Shown piece by piece: positions 54,027 to 64,000 of a DNA stretch of 64,000 nt. Source of the DNA: Corynebacterium cystitidis (GTDB taxonomy: Bacteria > Actinomycetota > Actinomycetes > Mycobacteriales > Mycobacteriaceae). A program made the translations under genes and the position numbers. The notes under the pieces were generated by a model that did no database searches, was not told the origin of the DNA, and saw only the letters and a list, made by a program, of their open reading frames with translations. Position 1 is the stretch's first letter; every line of letters starts with the position of its first letter. The DNA is taken from contig NZ_LT906473.1 in NCBI RefSeq assembly GCF_900187295.1, positions 2,790,001 to 2,854,000 on the forward strand. The letters are read 5' to 3'.

Positions 54027-55268
54027 TTATTCCCCGCGTCGCATGTTGATCAGCACGCCACGAATACCGGAGTGGAAACCGTCGCGCAGGTTCACGCGCT
54101 GGGATTCACTGAGGGTATATTCGTGCAATGTTTCGCAGGCGAATTGCAAGAGTGGCCTGTCGATCTCTGGCGGAAGGCCACCACCGGAAAGGGTGTGGGC
54201 TTTGTCGCGTTGTTCGCCGGAGGCTGCGTTGTCATACCACCACGTCGCATACTGTTGCCCCACGTCAAATGGGGTTTGGAACCCGGCGGACGTCCACACC
54301 TCTTCGGGTAGTGGCACGTAGCGGGATCGGAGTTTGCGGCGCGGCGCCATCATCGACGGCTTCGGTGTAGGTTTCCTTCCTTCCGATAGGTCGCCCGGAG
54401 TTGGGCCGGGCGTTGGCTGCTTCGCCAGCTCAGCTTCAACCTCAGACGGTTCATCGTCCTCGCTGGTCACCGCTGGTTCCGTCGCGGGTATGTCGCCGGC
54501 TTCAACAGGTGGCTTCGCTTCAATCCCTGCAGCTGTTGTCCCTTCAGTTGGGCTGCTCCTGGTCTCAGAAGAAACAGATTCAGAAGGAGTAGATTCTGAA
54601 GAAGCAGGCGCTGGGGCAACCGAGTTGTCTGCTGGTGCCGGGATCTCGGTCATGCCCTGGACTTGGCCGATAGGCTCGGCATCGTCGATGGGGCGTTCAC
54701 GGATGGTTGGTGGCAGAGGTCCCTCGAGGACCTGCAGCTGCATAGCGTCGGCGAAGTCCTCGCGCGGATCCAGAATGGTCACCGAGTCGCACACGTGACG
54801 TAGTGCCGAGCTCATGGAATCCCACCCAAATCCGTACAGATGGACGCGGACCCCATTGTTGGTGGCTTCTTCTACGCCTGGGATCATGTCGGCATCACCG
54901 GAGACTAAGACGAAGTCGGTGAACTGCCTGCGCATCGCGTTGACCACGATATCGGTGACTAGACGGGTATCCACACCCTTCTGGGTGCGTCGCTCGCCCC
55001 ATTCAATCAGCTGGCCGGTGCGCAGTTGTACACCGTCGCAGGTGCGCAGGGCGCGCTGGTAGCGGTGGGGACCGGATTCGGGGATGCCGTCGTACCAGTA
55101 TTGGCGGTGGATGGGTTGGTGTAGTTGGTGGGTGATCATTTGGTCCAGGTTGTTGACCACCTCGGGTAAATCAAGTTCTAGTTGTGATCGCGCTCCTGTT
55201 TCCCATGAGTTGTAAAAGCTTGCGAGCAGGTAAGACGTGTCCACAAAGACAATTGTGCGTTCAAGCAT
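54027..55268 (-). CDS. NYN domain (PIN-like) RNase protein
   Basis: 413 residues. The N-terminal 175 residues are a NYN domain: TIVFVDTSYLLASF (first Asp), DTRLVTDIVVNAMRRQFTDF, VLVSGDADMIPGVEEATNNG, all with the acidic metal site. A Pro/Ser/Glu/Thr-rich disordered linker (about 205-310) leads to a C-terminal domain (PEEVWTSAGFQTPFDVGQQY) of unknown fold that resembles OST-HTH/LOTUS-like C-terminal parts only loosely. Likely an RNA-processing nuclease. Confidence 0.85.
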   Translation of the reverse strand: MLERTIVFVDTSYLLASFYNSWETGARSQLELDLPEVVNNLDQMITHQLHQPIHRQYWYDGIPESGPHRYQRALRTCDGVQLRTGQLIEWGERRTQKGVDTRLVTDIVVNAMRRQFTDFVLVSGDADMIPGVEEATNNGVRVHLYGFGWDSMSSALRHVCDSVTILDPREDFADAMQLQVLEGPLPPTIRERPIDDAEPIGQVQGMTEIPAPADNSVAPAPASSESTPSESVSSETRSSPTEGTTAAGIEAKPPVEAGDIPATEPAVTSEDDEPSEVEAELAKQPTPGPTPGDLSEGRKPTPKPSMMAPRRKLRSRYVPLPEEVWTSAGFQTPFDVGQQYATWWYDNAASGEQRDKAHTLSGGGLPPEIDRPLLQFACETLHEYTLSESQRVNLRDGFHSGIRGVLINMRRGE

Positions 55269-55434
55269 GGCTCCTAAATTCCGTATCTTTTCGTTCTAAA
55301 TATTCGTTTACGCCCTCCAGTCTGCCTGACACAGGGTGTCTGCGTCGACAAAGTGAGGCCAAATGCAGCCAGATTGGAAGAAATCTTTACTCTACTCAAC
55401 GGTTAACCTTGATCTTTAGTTCCACGGCTTATAT

Positions 55435-55466
55435 AGTTAGTTACACCACTAACTAACCAACTAACT
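55435..55466. promoter_or_regulatory. Operator-like repeats upstream of the GntR-ABC operon
   Basis: AGTTAGT (55435-55441) faces ACTAACT (55448-55454) around TACACC, and a third ACTAACT lies at 55460-55466. They lie 18-49 bases upstream of the GntR start, as expected for autoregulation by a YtrA-type regulator. Confidence 0.6.
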
Positions 55467-55483
55467 GAGTGGAGGTGTTGAAA

Positions 55484-55858
55484 GTGGACAACACCGCCGA
55501 GCCGCTGTTCCGGCAGATTGCCACGCTGATCGAGGATTCGATTGTCGATGGAAACCTGCATCCCGGCCAGCAAGCCCCATCGACCAATGCGTTGGCCGCT
55601 TTTCATGACATTAATCCGGCCACCGCGCGCAAGGGACTGAATTTGCTTGTCGACGAAGGCGTGCTGGAAAAACGGCGTGGCCTTGGAATGTTTGTCACAG
55701 AGCATGCCCGAGAGGTGATCGTCGATAAGCGAAAACTGGACTTTGCAGCCCAATATTTAGCACCGCTTGTCGACGAAGCCGTCCGGCTGGGATACACCCG
55801 CGAGACCCTCTATGACCTGATCGATCGAGTTGCAGAAAGTCGAGGAATGTACCGATGA
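55484..55858 (+). CDS. GntR-family regulator, YtrA subfamily
   Basis: 124 residues. Winged HTH: PLFRQIATLIEDSIVDGNLH, PGQQAPSTNALAAFHDINPA, TARKGLNLLVDEGVLEKRRG, LGMFVTEHAREV. The C-terminal domain is only about 45 residues, the YtrA-type length. Starts GTG after GGAGGTG; its end overlaps the next gene by ATGA, so it controls the ABC genes it precedes. Confidence 0.9.
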   Translation: MDNTAEPLFRQIATLIEDSIVDGNLHPGQQAPSTNALAAFHDINPATARKGLNLLVDEGVLEKRRGLGMFVTEHAREVIVDKRKLDFAAQYLAPLVDEAVRLGYTRETLYDLIDRVAESRGMYR

Positions 55859-56688
55859 TCACCACGACCGACCTGACGAAAAGCTATAAGAACAAAGATG
55901 TTTTGACCGGTGTGACGTTCCACCTGGAACAAGGTGGGATCCACGGTCTGCTGGGGCGCAACGGTGTGGGCAAATCCACACTGTTGGGCATCCTGGCCGG
56001 CCAGATCAAGGCCGACGGTGGCACAGCCGAGGTTATGGGGTACGCCCCTTTCGATAATGCCGACCTGATGGATGAGGTGGTGCTGGCAGGCGTCGATACG
56101 CCTTATCCGGCAGCCTGGAGCGGCCAAGCAATTCTGCAGGCAGCCGCCCTACGCTACCCGCGGTGGGATGAGCAGGGCGCCAACCGCCTCGTGGGCGATT
56201 TCGCGCTAGAAGGCATGCTGGATACTAAGTATTCGGCGCTGTCGCGCGGGCAGAAAGCCATGATGGGAATCATCGTCGGCTTGGCCTCGGGCGCACCTTT
56301 GACGCTTCTCGACGAACCCTATGTGGGCCTGGACACTCACAATAGGCGCGTGTTCTACCAGCACTTACTCGAGATGAGCAACTCTGGCCGCACCTTCATG
56401 ATGGCCACGCATCACATCCACGAGTCGGCGAAGGTACTCGATTCTTTCATCATCCTGGGCCGTGACGGGAAGGTCGCCCGGCATGTGCACGTAGCTGACA
56501 TCGCCGATGAATACGTCTTGGCGTCCGCGCCCGACTTGGACGAGGTCCCTGGGGCGCTTGCTTTACGACGATCCCCTGAGCTAGACCGCGCCCTGATTCC
56601 CCGGGCGGAAGCCGCCAACCTCCCTGGTGCCCGCCTGGAAAACGCCGACCTTGACCAGATCATTGATGCCATGCTGGAGGCGAGTTAA
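55855..56688 (+). CDS. ABC transporter ATP-binding protein 1
   Basis: 277 residues. Walker A IHGLLGRNGVGKSTLLGILA, signature ALSRGQKAMMGI (LSRGQ, near LSGGQ), Walker B and D-loop TLLDEPYVGLDTHNRRV, H-loop MMATHHIHE. Single NBD, partner of the permease next to it. Clear paralogue of the 57791-58633 gene. Overlaps the GntR stop by four bases. Confidence 0.93.
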   Translation: MITTTDLTKSYKNKDVLTGVTFHLEQGGIHGLLGRNGVGKSTLLGILAGQIKADGGTAEVMGYAPFDNADLMDEVVLAGVDTPYPAAWSGQAILQAAALRYPRWDEQGANRLVGDFALEGMLDTKYSALSRGQKAMMGIIVGLASGAPLTLLDEPYVGLDTHNRRVFYQHLLEMSNSGRTFMMATHHIHESAKVLDSFIILGRDGKVARHVHVADIADEYVLASAPDLDEVPGALALRRSPELDRALIPRAEAANLPGARLENADLDQIIDAMLEAS

Positions 56689-57777
56689 ATGACGTACTTA
56701 GCATCGTCGTGGCAGCTGTGGAAGCTGCAGTTCAGGCAAGGAAGTGTCGGATCCTTGAGCCTGCGTTTTCTCCAGTGTTTTTCGATCTTTTTCTTGCTCA
56801 GCGCCTCTTTTGTCCAATCGTTGCTGTTGGCGATATTCGCGCCATTTCTAGTGGTGTTTTCTGTTTCGAATTCCTTGCTGCCGGACACTGGGATGTATCG
56901 AGCCTTCGGAATGGGCCGCAAGCGTGCGTACGCCCATGCGGCGTTAAGCGTTGTTCCTGTAGTAGCGCTGGTCAGTGTGCTCGTCCTGTGGTGGTTTCCG
57001 CCCAACTCGGCACTGATCGGTGTGGCGTCCGCGGTGGTTACCGGTGTCTTCGCAGTGTTGGTGGTGGATCCGCAGGCTGAGCGGAGTTTTCCCGGAGCTG
57101 ATGCAGCTGGCGTGACGCTTGCAAGATCCGGTGGTTTCGGGTGGGTCACGCTGTGGCGCAGGGTGCTTACCGGTTCAGTGGTTTTCGGCCTGTTCAACGT
57201 GGCCGCCCAACTGGTTTCCGGGATTGCTCCATGGGAGTGGCTGAGCACAACGTTGAACTCCGTCGTCGTGTTTGTTTTCTGGTTTTGGTTTGCATACATG
57301 CTGGCTCAGGCGGCGGGGGCTTGGAAAGCCTTTGGGCGCAGTCGCAGAGATTGGGTGTGCAACATTGTTGTGGCATCCCTGGTGGGCGCGATGCTCTTCG
57401 CCGCCACAGCGGTGGTGGTGCTGGGCATACTCTCCTTGGCGGGAGCCGTCCCAGCGGGTGTTGATTTCGCGCGGATCAGCGGGTTTACCTGGGCGACCAT
57501 TCCCGTGACAGTCGCTATCGCGCTGGCCAGCGTGGCGAGTGGGGCGTCGTCAAGCGCTATTGTCTTCTTCACGTCCATTGTGGCGTGGACTTTGCTGCGC
57601 GGAATGATCGCCGATGGGAACTCACCGCGCACCTTCTTCTGGTTTGCCCTGATCTTCGCCGCAGTGTTGTTTGTGGTAGCCGCGTTCCAGTTCTGGCGCA
57701 CGCTGACGGAACGTACCTCTTTGCAAACGTCCGCAGGTGACTATCGAGGAATAAACCAAACAAACCAAACAAACTAG
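56689..57777 (+). CDS. ABC transporter permease 1
   Basis: 362 residues with about eight to ten hydrophobic segments. No family name can be given; it is directly after the ATPase (zero-base gap, TAA-ATG), so it is the membrane partner. The C-terminus ends in a repeated Asn-Gln-Thr motif encoded by CAAACCAAA repeats at 57758-57776. Confidence 0.8.
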   Translation: MTYLASSWQLWKLQFRQGSVGSLSLRFLQCFSIFFLLSASFVQSLLLAIFAPFLVVFSVSNSLLPDTGMYRAFGMGRKRAYAHAALSVVPVVALVSVLVLWWFPPNSALIGVASAVVTGVFAVLVVDPQAERSFPGADAAGVTLARSGGFGWVTLWRRVLTGSVVFGLFNVAAQLVSGIAPWEWLSTTLNSVVVFVFWFWFAYMLAQAAGAWKAFGRSRRDWVCNIVVASLVGAMLFAATAVVVLGILSLAGAVPAGVDFARISGFTWATIPVTVAIALASVASGASSSAIVFFTSIVAWTLLRGMIADGNSPRTFFWFALIFAAVLFVVAAFQFWRTLTERTSLQTSAGDYRGINQTNQTN

Positions 57778-57790
57778 GAGTTAACGCACC

Positions 57791-58633
57791 ATGATCATTC
57801 ACGCGCATAACCTGGCAAAACACTTTGGCGACAACAGCGTGCTGCGTGGGCTGGACCTGAAAATCCCCCACGGTGGGATCCACGGTCTGCTCGGACGCAA
57901 CGGTGTGGGCAAGTCCACACTCCTTGGGCTGATTGCTGGCCAGATCAAACCCTCAAGTGGCGAGCTCACCGTCTTTGGTGAGACACCGTTTGACCGCGCC
58001 AGCGTGATGGACCGTGTTGTCTACGCTGGTATTGACGTGCCCTACCCCGGCTTTTGGACCATCAGCGATCTGCTTTCTGCCGCCGGGTCGCGCTACCCGC
58101 GGTGGGGCCGCGCCTACGCCAACACTCTGCTGACAGAGTTCGGCTTTAGCAACCGCCTGAGCACCCAGTATAAAGATCTCTCGCGCGGCGAGCGCTCCAT
58201 GATCGGCATCGTGATCGGCCTGGCCGCGGGGTCAGAACTGACGCTTCTCGACGAACCCTACGTGGGCCTTGATGTGCATAACCGTCAGGTGTTCTACCAC
58301 CACCTGCTGGAGGCCGCAGCTACTGGAGACCGCACATTCTTGCTAGCCACCCACCACATTGAGGAATCATCGAAGGTGCTGGATAGTTTCGCCATCCTGG
58401 GCCGTACTGGCGCGATCGACCAGCACTACCAGGTAGATAACCTTGCAGACGGGTACGTGATCGCCACCGCCCCCAACCTCCCTGAACTGCCGGGAATGTT
58501 AGCCCGGCGCAAAGAATCGGGTACTACTCGTGCCCTTGTGCCCCGCGAAATCGCTTTCGGCTTGGCACCATCGGTTCGCACACAGATTGCGGAGCTCGAC
58601 GACGTGATCGTTGCCCTCCTGGAGGAGTCATGA
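57791..58633 (+). CDS. ABC transporter ATP-binding protein 2
   Basis: 280 residues. Walker A IHGLLGRNGVGKSTLLGLIA, signature DLSRGERSMIGIV, Walker B TLLDEPYVGLDVHNRQV, H-loop LLATHHIEESSKVLDSF. The two NBDs share long identical stretches (LLGRNGVGKSTLLG, LTLLDEPYVGLD), showing that the ATPase/permease pair was duplicated. Overlaps the next gene by ATGA. Confidence 0.93.
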   Translation: MIIHAHNLAKHFGDNSVLRGLDLKIPHGGIHGLLGRNGVGKSTLLGLIAGQIKPSSGELTVFGETPFDRASVMDRVVYAGIDVPYPGFWTISDLLSAAGSRYPRWGRAYANTLLTEFGFSNRLSTQYKDLSRGERSMIGIVIGLAAGSELTLLDEPYVGLDVHNRQVFYHHLLEAAATGDRTFLLATHHIEESSKVLDSFAILGRTGAIDQHYQVDNLADGYVIATAPNLPELPGMLARRKESGTTRALVPREIAFGLAPSVRTQIAELDDVIVALLEES

Positions 58634-59685
58634 TGAATAAGCTCGTGATGAATAAGCCCACGTATCAGGACGATCATTGGTGGACGCCATCGAATTCGTT
58701 CCTGCCAACAGTGGCCGTCGTGGTCATTGGACTGCTTCTAGTGATCCAGTGGATAGCCAACCGGGCCGATAGTTCGACGGTAACGCTGGTCAGTGCAGTG
58801 GTGTTGTATCTGTCCATGGCCAGGAGTTTTGATAATAAGTCCCACGCTCATCGCGCGTTTGGTGTGAATAGCGCACGTGCTCGTCGTAACGCGCTGCGAT
58901 CGCACTCCTGGGCCCTGATCCTGCCGGCGATCATCATCCTGTTGGGGCATCGGAACTGGCTCGGCGCGGCAACATTTGCTCTGATCCTGGCCCTCTTTGT
59001 CAACGATGTGCGCCGGGCCAACCCGACCCGTGAACGCGTGTCTACGTCCTGGCGGATTCGGTGGACTGTTCCGTTCGGCCCGCCAGCCTCGCGCATGATC
59101 TGGGTTCCGATGCTCAGTGCCGCCATCCCCATGGGACTTGTGCTTGGGGCCTCCCTGCGATTCCTGCCCCTACACACAGAGGCTGTGTGGGCCGAACCAC
59201 TTCTAATTGGTGTGCTTGGCGCGTGCATCATTGGGTGTGCGGCGCTGGGTGGCACTGGCTCACCGGCGCTGCACAATTGGTTGGCATTGGGTTTGCCGCG
59301 CAAGCGTTGGTCGACGCATATTCTTACTGCCACGTTGTCAACCTTTGTGCTCGTAGTGGTGCTGGCCGGTTTGATCAGCCCCGCATCTTGGGAGTTTTTG
59401 CTGGTGTTCCTGCTGCTCGCCGGGACTGGAACGATGATCCCCGTGACAATCCACAGTGTGGGCTGGGCCACCGCCGCAAACTTTCTGAGCTACGTGATGG
59501 TGATTCCTTTTGCACTTGAAATCACCCCGCACCCAATCGAACAGACCGTTGGGCTGTCGTGGCCTTCATACTTCGTGCTTGCAGCGTTGGGGTTGATCAT
59601 CGTGTGTGGTTTGCACGTAGCTATCGTTAGCGACAGCCTTCGGCCTAAGCGTAGGGGAGCATCGCTTGACGACGATTGGTTGTGA
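58630..59685 (+). CDS. ABC transporter permease 2
   Basis: 351 residues, about eight to ten helices (VAVVVIGLLLVIQWIANRA, ILPAIIILLGHRNWLGAATF, LVFLLLAGTGTMIPVTIHSV). The N-terminus duplicates Met-Asn-Lys (MMNKLVMNKP) from a repeated ATGAATAAGC. Last gene of the operon; a substrate cannot be assigned, but YtrA-type operons respond to cell-wall antibiotics. Confidence 0.8.
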   Translation: MMNKLVMNKPTYQDDHWWTPSNSFLPTVAVVVIGLLLVIQWIANRADSSTVTLVSAVVLYLSMARSFDNKSHAHRAFGVNSARARRNALRSHSWALILPAIIILLGHRNWLGAATFALILALFVNDVRRANPTRERVSTSWRIRWTVPFGPPASRMIWVPMLSAAIPMGLVLGASLRFLPLHTEAVWAEPLLIGVLGACIIGCAALGGTGSPALHNWLALGLPRKRWSTHILTATLSTFVLVVVLAGLISPASWEFLLVFLLLAGTGTMIPVTIHSVGWATAANFLSYVMVIPFALEITPHPIEQTVGLSWPSYFVLAALGLIIVCGLHVAIVSDSLRPKRRGASLDDDWL

Positions 59686-59858
59686 GATTGTTGGTTGTGG
59701 TTTTGTGGTGTGGCCTGGTGGTTTGGTGTTTGTGGTGGGGTGTGTGTAGGTTTGTTGGTGTCAGCGTGACCGACAGCGCCCTGCTTCGTGTGAAGTGTGT
59801 TGGTGGTGAGGGAAATTATCGTTGATGTTAATTTTTTGTTTCATGTTGTGTGGCTGAT

Positions 59859-59887
59859 TTGACTTGTGTTGGGTTGGTTACTAGTGT
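59859..59887 (+). promoter_or_regulatory. Putative rRNA promoter
   Basis: TTGACT, 17-base spacer, TAGTGT, about 500 bases upstream of 16S. Other promoters may lie further upstream; start sites are not visible from sequence alone. Confidence 0.5.
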
Positions 59888-59948
59888 GGGACGGGCTGCC
59901 TGATGCTGGGTTAACGTGTGGTTAACGTGGTTGTTGGGTGTGCGTGTG

Positions 59949-59967
59949 TTGTGTGAGAACTCGATAG
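59949..59967 (+). promoter_or_regulatory. boxA-like antitermination/processing element, leader copy
   Basis: TTGTGTGAGAACTCGATAGT lies at 59949-59968. The same TTGTGTGAGAACT core and a following ATAGTG appear at 62184-62204, ahead of 23S. Paired elements before 16S and 23S are typical of actinobacterial rrn antitermination or RNase III processing. Confidence 0.55.
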
Positions 59968-60380
59968 TGTGCCAATGTACTTTTTGTTTGTGTGTTGGTG
60001 TGTGCCTTGTGGTGCTTGCGTGGTTTGTTGTTTGTTGTGGCGTGTGGGTTTGTTCTTGTGTGTCGTGATGAGCGTAGCGAATTGCGTGGGTGTGTGCCGG
60101 TCGCCATGGATTGTCCGTAGGTTTGTGGTGGTTTGTTTTTTCGGTGCAGGAAGCAAGTGTGCATGTTGATGTGCATTCGATTGGTAGATGAACCGTTTTG
60201 TGGTTTGTTTATTTTTTGTGCTGACCCCCTTTTTTGTGCCCTTTGTTGGGTTGGGGGTTGGTGTGTTTTTTGTAATTCTTTTTTTGTGGACAACGAGTGG
60301 TTTTTTGCTGGTTGTTTGTTTTTGGTTGGGTTGGGCTTTTCACGGCCTGAATGATTTCGATGATTTCTTTTGGAATTGTT

Positions 60381-64000
<3,620 letters not shown>

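Larger units (their letters stand above)
59686..60380 (+). other. rRNA promoter and leader region, extremely G/T-rich on this strand
   Basis: 695 bases with no gene. The top strand is almost all G and T (TGTGGTTTGT-type text). TTGACT at 59859-59864 and TAGTGT at 59882-59887 are spaced 17 bases and are a plausible rRNA -35/-10. A TTGTGTGAGAACT box at 59949-59961 recurs in the 16S-23S spacer. Confidence 0.7.

Overview
The window is a stretch of a Corynebacterium chromosome (or a very close relative). The evidence is the gene content and order around inositol-phosphate synthase (ino1), a MalR-like MarR regulator, a UspA protein, a class A penicillin-binding protein, a GT87 membrane glycosyltransferase, rpsF-ssb-rplI and dnaB. 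In addition there is GTP-type PEP carboxykinase, likely leaderless promoters, a corynebacterial-type 16S rRNA, and no tRNA in the 16S-23S spacer. I do not name a species.

Layout. 0.1-6 kb: sugar porter, an unrecognised gene with protein-like sequence past its stop, a two-gene XRE/ImmA-IrrE-type module, and gene debris including a flavoprotein remnant. 6-11 kb: cold-shock protein, an atypical PEP carboxykinase, a frameshifted AztD-like zinc lipoprotein and a DHA2-type drug exporter. 11-25.8 kb: leuS with an in-frame minisatellite, YeiH-type exporter with a separate small membrane partner under two TetR-like operators, YhdH/AcuI reductase, two related pRiA4b ORF-3-like genes, VanZ, two DUF202 proteins, FGGY kinase, flavin monooxygenase, Nnr and Nei. 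25.8-33.8 kb: DUF1846, a frameshifted Abi-like HEPN gene, TrhO, AbgT transporter, UspA and MarR. 33.8-41.2 kb: ino1, DUF5318, PBP, GT87, then rpsF-ssb-rplI. 41.2-46.7 kb: DUF559 debris, a CPBP protease, two overlapping AAA/ABC-type ATPases and dnaB behind three DnaA boxes. 46.7-55.3 kb: NiaP-like MFS, a copper ATPase/CopZ operon with a CsoR-like operator, AhpD-like protein, a broken pirin, an HMA-fold protein without cysteines divergent from thioredoxin, PspA and a NYN protein. 55.4-59.7 kb: a GntR(YtrA)-ABC operon with two ATPase/permease pairs. 60.4 kb to the end: 16S rRNA and the 5' part of 23S rRNA, running off the window.

How it fits together. Core functions (translation, replication, inositol-lipid and cell-wall synthesis, NAD(P)H repair, gluconeogenesis) alternate with stress and envelope functions (UspA, MarR, PspA, copper efflux, thioredoxin, YtrA-type ABC). 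Accessory genes are decaying: at least three genes are broken by single-base shifts or an internal deletion (AztD-like, Abi-like, pirin), and several remnants lie between genes.

The strongest unexplained signals are: (1) the 12-mer GCTTNTCGACGA, found by eye at 23 positions on both strands; (2) a PEP carboxykinase whose usual metal-binding Lys and His and P-loop Cys are replaced; (3) a family of intergenic palindromes with conserved arms; (4) short tandem duplications that repeatedly include stop codons or sit at gene ends; (5) an HMA protein lacking its metal-binding cysteines beside thioredoxin.
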